NCBI GenBank assembly: GCA_964491485.1
Contig: CAZBGV010000004.1
Coordinates: 11,617-75,616 of the forward strand
DNA length: 64,000 bases
Reading direction: 5' to 3'
Source: IDS-8 sp964491485
Lineage (GTDB): Bacteria > Pseudomonadota > Gammaproteobacteria > Steroidobacterales > Woeseiaceae
Position numbers and translations under genes: made by a program. The stretch's first letter is position 1, and each line of letters opens with the position of its first letter. The notes below the pieces were generated by a model. That model did not search any database, was not told where the DNA came from, and saw only the letters and a list, made by a program, of their open reading frames with translations. Shown piece by piece: positions 1 through 9,282 of this stretch.

Positions 1-2741
1 AGCAGGAGGAAGACCGGGAGCAGCAGAATAACGGGCCTGATGAGGGCGTCGAGCAGATCGTCGTTCAAGGCACCGCCACCGGCACGGGTATCCGCGGTGT
101 CGCGCCGATCGGATCCCAGGTCCTCAACCTCTCGCGCATGGAGCTCGAGGCCGCTCCGGTGCGCGATTCGGCGGAGATCATTGCTTACCTCCCGCAGGGA
201 TCCCAGATCGGCTCCGGCCTGGCGAGTCCCGACGGCGCCAATGACAGCGGCAACTCCGGCCTGAACCTGCGCGGCCTTGGAGGCAATGCTTCGCTGCAGC
301 TCCTCGATGGTCACCGCATGGTGGGCCAGGGAGTCTCCGAGATCGGGGCCGACCCGAGCGCCATTCCGTTTGCCGCCATTCAGCGCGTGGAAGTCGTGCT
401 GGACGGCGCTTCCGCCGTCTACGGCTCCGATGCCGTCGCCGGTGTGGTCAACTTCATCCTGCGCGACGACTTTGAAGGCGTGGATATCAAGGTCAGCGGC
501 CGGGCGGGAGAATATGACACGTCGAAGATCGAGCTGGTGGCCGGCCACAGCTGGGGCGATCTCAATATCATGTTCGGCGGCAGCTACGAGGACCAGGACG
601 CGATGCCGATGAGCTCGCGTGGCTACCTCAGGCAGGACATCAGGGCTTATGGCGGTGCCGACAACCGTCTCAGCGATCCGACCCCGGGCCATCCCGGTGT
701 CATCGAGGTGAGCAACACCTTTTACGGCATCCCGGAAGACTTCACCGGAGTCACGGATCCGGTCACCGGCCTGGTGCGCCCAACGCTGGAGGAAGTGCAG
801 AATACCGAGCCGACGTTTGCAGACGCAGCTGATTATTCGAACTACATCGCAGCGACGAAACGCAAAGGCGCGTTCGCCCGTATCAGCTACGACGTGAGTG
901 ATACGGTGCGGCTGACGTACACTGGGCTGGTGAGCAAGCGCGAATCCCGCAACGTTACTTTTGGCGGGCTCACCGTCAACATCACGCCGAACAGCCCCTA
1001 CTACATTCCGGGCCTGAACCCGTCCGGGGGCAACTACGCGGTGCACATCAACACCGCCGAGAACGGATTTACCTGGCTTTCGCAGCCGTGGGTCACGACG
1101 CAGAACCACTACCTGGACCTGCAGTGGGACATCGGCGAGTGGCAGCTGAACAGCTCCGCGTTCTACGGCCGGACCAGGGGGCTCGACATTTACCGGCCGG
1201 AAGCCAACAACGCCGCGTTGACGAACGACCCTGCGGGCACGCCCGAGGGCTACCTCAACTACGCGGATTACGACAACAACCCCGAATGGTTCAATCCATA
1301 CCTGACCGAGTTCCAGCCCGGCCTGGCCGAGCACCTGATCGGAGATACCTATCGCCGCGGCGATCAGGACCTGACCGGCATCAATGCCCGCATCGAAGGA
1401 CCGCTGCTGGATTTGCCCGCGGGCACGATGCGCGTGTCCGTTGGCGCCGAGTACACGGAAGCGAGTCACTGGCTGGGACTGGACCAGACGGTTCGCTACT
1501 ACGACAAGAGGAACTACTGGCTGCGCGATACCTCGATCGATCGGGACGTGACCTCCGCATTCATGGAGGCCTATGTGCCGCTGATCGATGACCTGCCGGG
1601 TGTCCAGCGGCTGGCGCTGAGCGCCGCGGTGCGCACCGACGAATATTCCGATTTCGGGTCGACGACCAACCCGCGTTTCGGCCTGACCTGGGACGTCAAC
1701 GACAGCCTGAGCATCCGCGGAAGCTACGGCAAGGCTTTCCGCGCGCCCACGCTGACGCAGGTGAACCCGGGCGTGAACAGCACGCTGACTCGCACGACGA
1801 TCAGCGTCGCACCCGGCCTCGACATCCCGATTACCGACCCCGCCAACGGTAAATCGGACATCTTCACTCGTGCGGGCCGGACGCCGACGCTGGGACCGGA
1901 GACGGCCGACATGTGGTCGCTCGGCTTCGATTACATGCCGTACCAGATCGACGGGCTGGCCGTCCAGTTGACCTACTACGAGGTCGACTACACGAACCGC
2001 ATCGAGGCCCTGCCGAACTGGCAGTCGGCGCTGAGCTCGGCGGATAACCGCCGCATCTACGGTCCGTACGTCTATCCGTACACCCAGCCTGCGGACTGCG
2101 TGGACGGCGACCTGGATACGTACAACCCGATCCTCACGCAATGGCTCAACCTGGAAGGAACGCGCTTTGCCGGCGGGCCGGGCGACTGCCAGACGGTCGC
2201 CGTGATCGATCGCGGCGAGCAGAACGTGGGGTCGCTCGACCAGCGCGGAATCGACTTCCAGGCGTCTTACAACTGGGATACCGACCTGGGATCGTGGCAC
2301 GCGATGGCGAACGTGGCGAAGATCCTGGAGCTGAAGCGCACGCTGATCTCCGGCGGTGAATGGTTCGACGTGCTGGACCGCATCGGCTGGCAGACTTCGC
2401 TGCGCGCCATCGGCAGGCTGTCATGGATGAACGAAAACTGGACGGCCGCCCTCACGGCCAGGATCGAAGGGGGTTACACCAACGACCAGACGCCGCGTGT
2501 CGACGGGGTTCAGTTGCCGGAACAGGAAGTCGGAAGCTGGACGACCTGGGATGCCACGGTGTCTTATACGACGCCGGATGACGGCCGCTGGTGGTCCAAT
2601 GTCACCGCGCTGCTGGCGGTCCAGAACCTCGCGGACAGGGATCCGCCCATCGTTCTGCACGACGAGGTTGCTATCGATTCGGACGTGCACAACCCGTTCG
2701 GTCGGATGCTGGTATTCGAGATGAGCAAACGCTGGGAGTGA
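1..2741 (+). CDS. TonB-dependent receptor, 5' end missing
   Basis: Outer-membrane receptor that takes up a ligand using TonB energy. The frame is open from base 3, so the signal peptide and true start lie left of the window. The first residues give a TonB-box-like EQIVV stretch, followed by a plug domain (LNLRGLGGNASLQLLDGHR, then IQRVEVVLDGASAVYGSDAVAGVVNFILR). The rest is a beta-barrel with the RGSYGKAFRAPTL motif near the middle. The C-terminus, RMLVFEMSKRWE, does not end in the common aromatic residue. The next gene encodes a PQQ dehydrogenase, so the ligand may be an oxidisable sugar or alcohol; that is inference. Family assignment is firm. Confidence 0.93.
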   Translation, partial: QEEDREQQNNGPDEGVEQIVVQGTATGTGIRGVAPIGSQVLNLSRMELEAAPVRDSAEIIAYLPQGSQIGSGLASPDGANDSGNSGLNLRGLGGNASLQLLDGHRMVGQGVSEIGADPSAIPFAAIQRVEVVLDGASAVYGSDAVAGVVNFILRDDFEGVDIKVSGRAGEYDTSKIELVAGHSWGDLNIMFGGSYEDQDAMPMSSRGYLRQDIRAYGGADNRLSDPTPGHPGVIEVSNTFYGIPEDFTGVTDPVTGLVRPTLEEVQNTEPTFADAADYSNYIAATKRKGAFARISYDVSDTVRLTYTGLVSKRESRNVTFGGLTVNITPNSPYYIPGLNPSGGNYAVHINTAENGFTWLSQPWVTTQNHYLDLQWDIGEWQLNSSAFYGRTRGLDIYRPEANNAALTNDPAGTPEGYLNYADYDNNPEWFNPYLTEFQPGLAEHLIGDTYRRGDQDLTGINARIEGPLLDLPAGTMRVSVGAEYTEASHWLGLDQTVRYYDKRNYWLRDTSIDRDVTSAFMEAYVPLIDDLPGVQRLALSAAVRTDEYSDFGSTTNPRFGLTWDVNDSLSIRGSYGKAFRAPTLTQVNPGVNSTLTRTTISVAPGLDIPITDPANGKSDIFTRAGRTPTLGPETADMWSLGFDYMPYQIDGLAVQLTYYEVDYTNRIEALPNWQSALSSADNRRIYGPYVYPYTQPADCVDGDLDTYNPILTQWLNLEGTRFAGGPGDCQTVAVIDRGEQNVGSLDQRGIDFQASYNWDTDLGSWHAMANVAKILELKRTLISGGEWFDVLDRIGWQTSLRAIGRLSWMNENWTAALTARIEGGYTNDQTPRVDGVQLPEQEVGSWTTWDATVSYTTPDDGRWWSNVTALLAVQNLADRDPPIVLHDEVAIDSDVHNPFGRMLVFEMSKRWE

Positions 2742-2774
2742 GGCTGATCACGGCTGAGCCGAAAGTGACGAGGT

Positions 2775-2794
2775 AGCGCCCCTGCGGGGGCGCT
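2775..2794 (+). terminator. GC hairpin after the TonB receptor
   Basis: AGCGCCCC-TGCG-GGGGCGCT can fold into a stem of about eight base pairs, 34 bases after the receptor stop. No T-run follows, so it could be a weak terminator or an mRNA-stabilising hairpin. The rest of 2742-2899 shows no gene. Confidence 0.45.
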
Positions 2795-2899
2795 GCCCGT
2801 TCCTCAGCTCGCATGCTGACAGATCCGGTAACCGATGTCTGCGAGCGAGCTGGTTCAGCGTCCGCGAGCCGGGCAGGAAATTAAACCGGAGACTGAATC

Positions 2900-4792
2900 A
2901 TGACGATTGCAGGAAAGGGCCATGTGACCCTGGTGCTCTCGTTGCTGGCTGCGACGTCACTCCACGCGCAGAGCGCAACCGACTGGCCGAGCACCAGCAA
3001 CTACGGCAGCGCCAAGTATTCGCCGCTGGCCCAGGTCACGCCGGAAAACGTCGCCCGGCTCGAGGTCGCCTGGGTTCATGAGATCGAACCGGAGCCGGGG
3101 TACCGCGGCTACAACACGACGCCCATCAAGGTCGGGAAGCTCATGTACTTCCCGAAAAACCGCTTCACGACCATCGCGGCGATAGACGCCACGACGGGCG
3201 AGGAAGTGTGGGCGACGGACCTGCGGAAGATTCCCGGATTGACGCAGAACGCCTCCGTTGCCAACCGGGGTATTTCCTGGTGGGGCGGCACCGACGAGCA
3301 TGCGCCGCGCGTCGTGCTGGGTACCGAAGACGGATTCCTGGTGCAGCTGGATGCCGCGACCGGTGAAGTGGTCCCGGGCCCCGCAGGGGTCGTGAACCTC
3401 ACCACGGGGTTCTCCGATACCTATGACGACGAATTTCGCGTCGGAGGTCCGCCGGCCATTTACAGGAACACGGCAATCGTCGCCGGCAGGACGAACGGGC
3501 AGGGGCGCTACGGCATGCCCGGCGATCCGCGGGCATTCGACCTGATCAGCGGCGAGATGCTGTGGCGCTTTCATCTCATACCGCGCCCCGGTGAACAGGA
3601 CTTCGGCACCTGGGGGCTGAACGGCTGGCAGGATCGGGTCAGCGCGGGCGTCTGGGTGGCCATGACCGTGGACGAAGAGAACGGCCTGGTCTATCTCCCG
3701 CTGAGCAACGCCAGGGACCAGAACTTTGCCGGTTCACGGCCCGGAGAGAACCTCTACGCCGCCGGGACCCTCGCGCTGCATGCCGACACGGGCGAACTGG
3801 CCTGGTTCTTCCAGAACGCTCACCACGATGTTTACGACTACGACGCCAATTCTCCCCCGGGCCTGCTGTACACCTGGCCGGACGGCAAGCCGGTCCCCTC
3901 CGTCGCCCAGATGACGAAGCAGGGGCACCTCTTCGTCATGAACCGACTGACGGGCGAGTCCATCTGGGGCGTCGAGGAAAGGCCGGTCCCGGCGTTCGAT
4001 GCACCGGGAGACGAAGCCTGGCCGACCCAGCCCTTTCCGGTGAAGCCCGTACCCCTGGCGCGAAGCTCCATGGATCGGGACGAAGTATGGGATGACTACA
4101 CCGAGGAGCACACGAAGTACTGCACGGAGCTCTACGATCGCTCAGTGCAGGCCGGCCCGTTCACGCCGTACGGCATGCTGCCCAGCCTGGTCTTCCCGGG
4201 ATCGGAAGGCGGCGGGAGCTGGGGCGGTGTCGCCGTGGACAACGAACGCCGATTGCTGTTCGTCAACGTGCGGCACATCGGGGTGCTCGCGCAGCTGCAG
4301 ACCCGGGTATCGGAGGGGCTGCCTTCGTTCGGCAAGATGAAGATCCCGACGAGCTATTACGTCGCGCCTGACGGCTATCCCTGCAATGAGCCGCCGTGGT
4401 CGGAGCTTTACGCCATCGACACGGCCACCGGCGACATCGCGTGGCGGGTTCCGGTCGGCGAATACGAGGACCTGACGGAGCGCGGCATTACCGGAACGGG
4501 CACGGCCACGGCGGCCGGCGGCCCGCTGGCGACCGCCAGCGGACTCGTGTTCATCGGCGCGTCCAACGATGCCAGGTTCCGGGCATTCGACTCCGAGACC
4601 GGGAAGGAGCTCTGGTCGGCATTCCTCGACGTCAACGTGCGCACTACGCCGATGAGCTACCTGGGTGCCGACGGCAGGCAGTACGTAGTGGCCATTGCCG
4701 GCGGCGGTGACGGAGAATTCAACGTCCCGCCGAGGCCGCCGGGCATCGCGAAAATCGTGGCGTTCACGCTTCCGGAGGGGAAAGATCGATGA
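2900..4792 (+). CDS. PQQ-dependent dehydrogenase, exported, quinoprotein propeller
   Basis: Predicted periplasmic quinoprotein that oxidises a sugar or alcohol with pyrroloquinoline quinone and passes electrons to a cytochrome or quinone. A signal peptide covers about residues 1-24 (cut near LHAQS). The mature part has repeated propeller motifs of the type IDATTGEEVWATDL, LDAATGEVV, LHADTGELAWFFQ and IDTATGDIAWRV, plus HHDVYDYDANSPPGLLY and the C-terminal GRQYVVAIAGGGDGE block of the glucose-dehydrogenase-like group. At 630 residues it has neither the membrane anchor of Gcd nor a fused cytochrome domain. A GGAG site lies about nine bases before the ATG. The stop overlaps the next start (ATGA). 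No pqq biosynthesis gene is in view. The exact substrate cannot be read from the sequence. Confidence 0.9.
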   Translation: MTIAGKGHVTLVLSLLAATSLHAQSATDWPSTSNYGSAKYSPLAQVTPENVARLEVAWVHEIEPEPGYRGYNTTPIKVGKLMYFPKNRFTTIAAIDATTGEEVWATDLRKIPGLTQNASVANRGISWWGGTDEHAPRVVLGTEDGFLVQLDAATGEVVPGPAGVVNLTTGFSDTYDDEFRVGGPPAIYRNTAIVAGRTNGQGRYGMPGDPRAFDLISGEMLWRFHLIPRPGEQDFGTWGLNGWQDRVSAGVWVAMTVDEENGLVYLPLSNARDQNFAGSRPGENLYAAGTLALHADTGELAWFFQNAHHDVYDYDANSPPGLLYTWPDGKPVPSVAQMTKQGHLFVMNRLTGESIWGVEERPVPAFDAPGDEAWPTQPFPVKPVPLARSSMDRDEVWDDYTEEHTKYCTELYDRSVQAGPFTPYGMLPSLVFPGSEGGGSWGGVAVDNERRLLFVNVRHIGVLAQLQTRVSEGLPSFGKMKIPTSYYVAPDGYPCNEPPWSELYAIDTATGDIAWRVPVGEYEDLTERGITGTGTATAAGGPLATASGLVFIGASNDARFRAFDSETGKELWSAFLDVNVRTTPMSYLGADGRQYVVAIAGGGDGEFNVPPRPPGIAKIVAFTLPEGKDR

Positions 4793-5934
4793 ATCGACGG
4801 GATTTCCTCGGCTCGACGCTGTTGGCCTCTCTCGCGGGCGCGATGGCGGTCGAGCGCGCTTTTGGCCAGCAGGCACCCGCACAACCCTCGCCGGCACCCG
4901 ACGCACCGCGGCACATTCCGCTGCACGCCTACTCGCGCTACCTGCACTGGCTGAGGACGCCCGGGGAAGTTGCCGAGGCATGCCGGGAGCTCTCGTGCGG
5001 CTACCTCATGCTCACGGTCCAGGACGCGGAGAGCGCCCACGTGCAGCAGTCCGGGGTTCGCAGGGAATTGCCGCGGTTCGTGAAAGCGCTGCGAGCCGAG
5101 GGCATCGATGTGCAGGCGATTCGCGGCGGCAACCAGACCGCAGTCGACCGCGACGTCGAGCGCCTCGTCGGAACCATGGCGGACCTGGGAATCACTCGTT
5201 ACTGGCTGGGTACCGACCGTTACGACTTCAGCCAGCCGATTCTGCCGCAGCTCGACGCCATCAAGCGCAAGGTCGAACGCTTCGTCGATCTCAACGAGCG
5301 CTACGGCACCACGCTCATGTATCACACCCGCTCGGGCGCGAGCGCGGTCGGCAGCGTGGTCTGGGACCTGCTGTACGTGCTGCGCGAGTTCGACGCACGG
5401 CATGTCGGCCTGCACTGGGATACCGGTCACATGTCGAACCACGGCCCCATGTGGGAGACACTCTATAGAACGGCCGCTCCCTGGGTGGCGGCGGTCAGCT
5501 GGAAGGACCGTGTCTGGAAGCAGGATCTCGGCGGGCTGAACGTGCAAGGCGGACCCTTTCCGGGCCCGCAGATCGTCGAGGAGCAACCGCGCGGGCCGCG
5601 TGGCTTCGGCCGCCCTCCGCGGCGCCAGGGCAATCCCCTCGACGGGGTTCCCCTGCCGCTCGCAGGCGAGCATTTCGCGCGCGGCATGGGGTGGAGCTCG
5701 GAGGAAACGCCGCTCGGCACGGGCGTCGTCGATTTCTTCCGCTACGGCGAGGTGCTTCGCGAAACGGGTTTCAACGGCATCATGGACGTGCAGGCGGAGT
5801 ACCCGCTCGGCGGCGCGGAACGCGGCCTTACCGCGTTGTCGCTGCCGCGCCGGCTGGTGCTCGGGGCGCTCAAACGTGACGTCCTCACGGTGCGCGTGGC
5901 GCTCGCCCAGTCGGGGAGCGGGATCTCCGTCTGA
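4789..5934 (+). CDS. Tat-exported sugar isomerase/epimerase-like TIM barrel
   Basis: Member of the xylose-isomerase-like TIM-barrel superfamily, whose enzymes isomerise or epimerise sugars with a divalent metal. The N-terminus is a twin-arginine signal (NRRDFLGS, then a hydrophobic stretch ending at FGQQ), so it should act in the periplasm already folded. Metal-site-like motifs are VGLHWDTGHMSNHG near residue 205 and GIMDVQAEY near residue 329. A proline- and arginine-rich insert sits around residues 265-285 (RGPRGFGRPPRRQG). It overlaps the PQQ dehydrogenase by four bases, so the two are co-translated, which suggests the pair handles the same sugar. The reaction itself is unknown. Confidence 0.82.
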   Translation: MNRRDFLGSTLLASLAGAMAVERAFGQQAPAQPSPAPDAPRHIPLHAYSRYLHWLRTPGEVAEACRELSCGYLMLTVQDAESAHVQQSGVRRELPRFVKALRAEGIDVQAIRGGNQTAVDRDVERLVGTMADLGITRYWLGTDRYDFSQPILPQLDAIKRKVERFVDLNERYGTTLMYHTRSGASAVGSVVWDLLYVLREFDARHVGLHWDTGHMSNHGPMWETLYRTAAPWVAAVSWKDRVWKQDLGGLNVQGGPFPGPQIVEEQPRGPRGFGRPPRRQGNPLDGVPLPLAGEHFARGMGWSSEETPLGTGVVDFFRYGEVLRETGFNGIMDVQAEYPLGGAERGLTALSLPRRLVLGALKRDVLTVRVALAQSGSGISV

Positions 5935-6044
5935 GCCAGCATGCGGCTCGCCTCGCCGGAACGGAACAAATCACGCCGCCCACCCGGCTTGCGTTGCCCT
6001 CGCTGTTTGTGAACCATTGCTTGCGGCGTGAAGCGCGCTGACGG

Positions 6045-6617
6045 ATGAGTCGGGGTTGCATGGTGAAGTATCGCGTGAAAATGCATGAGAGCTGCTTTGA
6101 CCGGGCCGTCCGCTGCGCACGAGCCGGATGGCTGGGAGCCGCCGCGTGCGTTGCGCTCGGAGCCTGCGCCGTCGCTACCGCGTCTGGCCCGGAGGATGCA
6201 GGCATCGATGTCGAAGACGTCGGTTCCGAAGCGTTCATCGCCGCCGGCGAAGAGACGACGGGCGCTGTCTGCACGCAATGCCATGGCTGGGACATGATCT
6301 TCGGAGGGCCCCGGCAGACGCCGGACCAATGGGACTTCATCGTTTCGGACATGGTGTCGCGCGGAGCGCAGGCGAATTCCGAAGAGGAAAGCCTGATCAA
6401 GAGCTATCTCAAGTGGGCATGGGGAACGGTGTGGATCAACAGCGCGGCCCCACAGGATCTCGTGCAGGTGATCGGTTTGCCCGAGGAGGCCGCCCAGGCA
6501 GTCATCGACTGGCGCGAAGAGCATGGCAAGTTCACTGATCTCGACGCCTTGAAGGAAGTGCCCGGCATCGACGCGAGCGTCATCGACGCGCAGGCGGATG
6601 CCATCATGTTCAACTGA
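6045..6617 (+). CDS. Heme c lipoprotein with helix-hairpin-helix domain
   Basis: Small exported protein joining two parts seldom seen together. A hydrophobic segment ends in a lipobox-like ALGAC. A single heme c motif, CTQCHGWD, follows near residue 78, with an IVSDMVSRG segment typical of short cytochromes. The last 55 residues form a ComEA-like helix-hairpin-helix (DLVQVIGLPEEAAQAVIDWR, then LKEVPGI). Helix-hairpin-helix domains often bind DNA, but an exported one more likely makes protein contacts. It lies 110 bases after the sugar-oxidation genes and could accept electrons from the PQQ enzyme; that is inference. The start is uncertain: ATGs at 6045, 6060 and 6081 are all in frame, and 6081 gives the most normal signal peptide. 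Confidence 0.75.
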   Translation: MSRGCMVKYRVKMHESCFDRAVRCARAGWLGAAACVALGACAVATASGPEDAGIDVEDVGSEAFIAAGEETTGAVCTQCHGWDMIFGGPRQTPDQWDFIVSDMVSRGAQANSEEESLIKSYLKWAWGTVWINSAAPQDLVQVIGLPEEAAQAVIDWREEHGKFTDLDALKEVPGIDASVIDAQADAIMFN

Positions 6618-6654
6618 AGCATTCCTCGCGGGCCAGCGTTGCTCGAGAAGCCCA

Positions 6655-9282
6655 ATGGATGAACCGGCCGCAAAGCGGCCGGCGGCGGGACCGTTCCGGA
6701 TCCTGCTGGCACTGTTCTTCGTATCCGGCGCGACGGCCCTTGCCTACCAGCTCTTGTGGGCGCGCGAGCTGCAGCTCGTGTTCGGCGCGTCCACCTATGC
6801 CATCTCGACCCTGCTCGCGTCGTTCATGGGAGGGCTGGCCGCGGGCAGCTTCGCGATGGCGCGCCATGCCGATCGCCTGCGGCGCCCGCTGGCCGTGTAC
6901 GGCGCGCTGGAGCTCGGCATCGGGCTGTATGCGCTGGCTTTTCCGCTCCTGCTGGCGGCCGTCACTCCCGTATACCTCGGCGTATGGCGCGCGACGGAGC
7001 CGGGACCGGCGGTGTTCGGGTTCGTGCAATTCCTGCTCATGGGTGCCCTGCTGTTGCCGCCGACCTCCGCAATGGGCGCCACGCTGCCGCTGCTCGCGCG
7101 GTTCGCCACGCAGCGCCTCGCTTTCGCGGGCCGCCGCATCGGATCCCTGTATGCCGCCAACACGCTCGGGGCGGTAGCCGGTGTCTCGCTATGCGGCTTC
7201 CTGCTGCTGCCGCAGCTCGGACTGCTTCGGACCACCCTGCTGGCCGTGGCAGCCAACCTCCTGCTCGGAGCGGCCGCGATCTCCCTGGACAGGCGGACGC
7301 GGGAACCCGCCGGCAAGCCCGCCGCCCACCCGCGGCACGGCGAGCCGCGGCTGCCGGTCATGGTTTCCGTCTGCGCGGCAATCGGCCTCGCCGGCTTCTC
7401 GGCCCTCGTCTATGAAGTGGCCTGGACGCGCCTGCTCGCCCTGGTCCTCGGCAGCTCGACGTACACGTTCGCGGTGATGCTCATCGCATTCCTGTTCGGC
7501 ATTGCATGGGGCGGCAGGCTCGGCGGGCCGCTGGCGGACCGCCTTGCGGCTGCGGGCGGACACCGGCGCCTCCTGCATGCCTTCGCGAGCGTCGAGATCG
7601 CCGTCGCGGCGCTTTCGTGCGCCACGATGTATCTCTACGCGGAGCTCCCATTCTGGTATGTACGGCTGTTCGACGGACTTGGTGCCGGACAGCGTCCGGA
7701 AGCGCTCTGGTGGGTGTCCCTGGTGCTGGCCGGGCTCGTCATGACGCCGCCCGCGGTTCTCATGGGCATGCATTTCCCGATGGCGGCACGTGCCGTGGCG
7801 GGTTATGGGCAGGGGCTCGGGCGTCCGGTCGGCATCGTCTACGGGATCAACGCGCTCGGGGGCGCGGCGGGCGCTTTTCTCGCCGGTTTCGTGATGCTGC
7901 CGGTGCTCGGAGTGCAGGGCACCGTGTTCGCGGCAGCTGCCGGCGGCTTGCTCGCGGCGGGCGTGCTCGTCCTGTGCGCCGGCCGGGCATTCCACGGCGG
8001 CCGCACCGCGATGTTGCGACCCGCGCTGGCGATGACCCTGGCAGCGCTTGCGCTCCTGTTCCTCACGCGGCGCCCGCCGTGGGATCCGCTGCTGATGACG
8101 GCCGGGCTGTATCAGTACGCGGCAAGCTTCCCGGACCACAGCCGCGAAGGAGTCCTGCGCTACAGCGTGGCTCCTTACGAACTGGTCTTCTACGAAGAGG
8201 GACTTTCGAGCGTCGTCACGGTCGCCCGGTACAAGGGATCCGCAGACCGCTGGCTCGCGGTCAACGGCAAGGTCGACGCCTCGACCACCGGCGACATGCC
8301 CACCCAGGTGCTGCTTTCGCTGCTTCCGATGCAGTTCGTTCAGCGGCCCGAGGACGTGCTCGTCATTGGGCTCGCGTCCGGCGTCACGGCGGGGTCCGCC
8401 TCCCTGCTGCCCGAAATCGAGCGGCTGCGGATCGTCGAGCTGGAGCCGGCCATGGACCGCGCCGCGCGATTCTTTGCCGCCTGGAACCACTCGGTGCTGT
8501 CGGATCCGCGCGTCGAGCTGGTGCACAACGACGCACGCAACCACCTGCTCCTGGCAGCGCCGGCGAGTTACGACGTCATCGTCAGCGAGCCGTCGAACCC
8601 GTGGATCTCGGGCGTTGCGAATCTCTTCACGCGCGAGTTCCTCGAGCTCGGCAGGTCGCGGCTGAAGCCGGGAGGCGCCTGGTCGCAGTGGGTGCCGATC
8701 TACGGCATGGACAGCCGCGATCTCAGGGTGGTGCTGAAGACGTTTGCGGAAGTCTTTCCGCACGTCGTCGTTTATTCGACCATCGATTACAACGACCTCG
8801 TCCTGATCGGCTCGGATTCGCCGCTCGAGCCGTCAGAACGCGCGGCACGGCGCCTGCTGGACAGGCCCGAGGTGGCGTCCGAGTTGAGCAGGGCAGGCGT
8901 CGATTCGGCGATCGGGCTCGTGTCGCTGTTCCTGATGGATCGTGCCGGGATCGCCGAAATGGCCGCAGGGGTGCCCGTGAATACGGACGACAACATGCTC
9001 ATCGAGTATTCGACCGCCGCAAAGCTGCACGTCGAGACGCGGCCCGCGAATTTCGCGCTGCTGCTCCGGCATGCCCGTTTACCCGGGGCGGCCCTCGACG
9101 ACCCCGGTCAGTGGCGGCTCCTTGCGCGCAGCTACCGGCGACGGGGCGACGCGGTGCGCGGCGATGCGGCGGCGTCCATCGCGGCTCGCCTGGACTCCGG
9201 CGAGCCAATGCCCGGTGAGTCGGGTCGGCCGCTCGAAGGCAGTTCGGTGACGGGTCCCGGTCAGAAGATCTCCGATCCGTAA
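6655..9282 (+). CDS. Fused multi-pass membrane / spermidine synthase-like protein
   Basis: About 480 N-terminal residues are strongly hydrophobic, with over ten likely membrane spans (it begins FRILLALFFVSGATALAYQLLWAREL). The cytosolic C-terminal half is a spermidine-synthase-like Rossmann domain: VLVIGLASGVTAGSA is the nucleotide loop, IVELEPAM the acidic strand end, then NDARNHLL and DVIVSEPSNPWISG. Proteins of this architecture are common, and their substrate is mostly unknown; true polyamine synthesis is not assured. I chose ATG 6655, with GAGAAG just upstream, over ATG 6598, which lies inside the preceding gene and would add 19 non-family residues. The last 22 bases overlap the convergent dehydrogenase gene. 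Confidence 0.88.
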   Translation: MDEPAAKRPAAGPFRILLALFFVSGATALAYQLLWARELQLVFGASTYAISTLLASFMGGLAAGSFAMARHADRLRRPLAVYGALELGIGLYALAFPLLLAAVTPVYLGVWRATEPGPAVFGFVQFLLMGALLLPPTSAMGATLPLLARFATQRLAFAGRRIGSLYAANTLGAVAGVSLCGFLLLPQLGLLRTTLLAVAANLLLGAAAISLDRRTREPAGKPAAHPRHGEPRLPVMVSVCAAIGLAGFSALVYEVAWTRLLALVLGSSTYTFAVMLIAFLFGIAWGGRLGGPLADRLAAAGGHRRLLHAFASVEIAVAALSCATMYLYAELPFWYVRLFDGLGAGQRPEALWWVSLVLAGLVMTPPAVLMGMHFPMAARAVAGYGQGLGRPVGIVYGINALGGAAGAFLAGFVMLPVLGVQGTVFAAAAGGLLAAGVLVLCAGRAFHGGRTAMLRPALAMTLAALALLFLTRRPPWDPLLMTAGLYQYAASFPDHSREGVLRYSVAPYELVFYEEGLSSVVTVARYKGSADRWLAVNGKVDASTTGDMPTQVLLSLLPMQFVQRPEDVLVIGLASGVTAGSASLLPEIERLRIVELEPAMDRAARFFAAWNHSVLSDPRVELVHNDARNHLLLAAPASYDVIVSEPSNPWISGVANLFTREFLELGRSRLKPGGAWSQWVPIYGMDSRDLRVVLKTFAEVFPHVVVYSTIDYNDLVLIGSDSPLEPSERAARRLLDRPEVASELSRAGVDSAIGLVSLFLMDRAGIAEMAAGVPVNTDDNMLIEYSTAAKLHVETRPANFALLLRHARLPGAALDDPGQWRLLARSYRRRGDAVRGDAAASIAARLDSGEPMPGESGRPLEGSSVTGPGQKISDP

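Noticed and set aside
6598..6654. Earlier start for the fused spermidine-synthase-like gene
   Set aside because: It would lie inside the heme/helix-hairpin-helix gene and add residues unlike the family; ATG 6655 has a ribosome-like GAGAAG.
7189..8763. Minus-strand open frame of 524 codons
   Set aside because: Antisense to the spermidine-synthase-like gene; Arg/Gln/His-rich with no family pattern.
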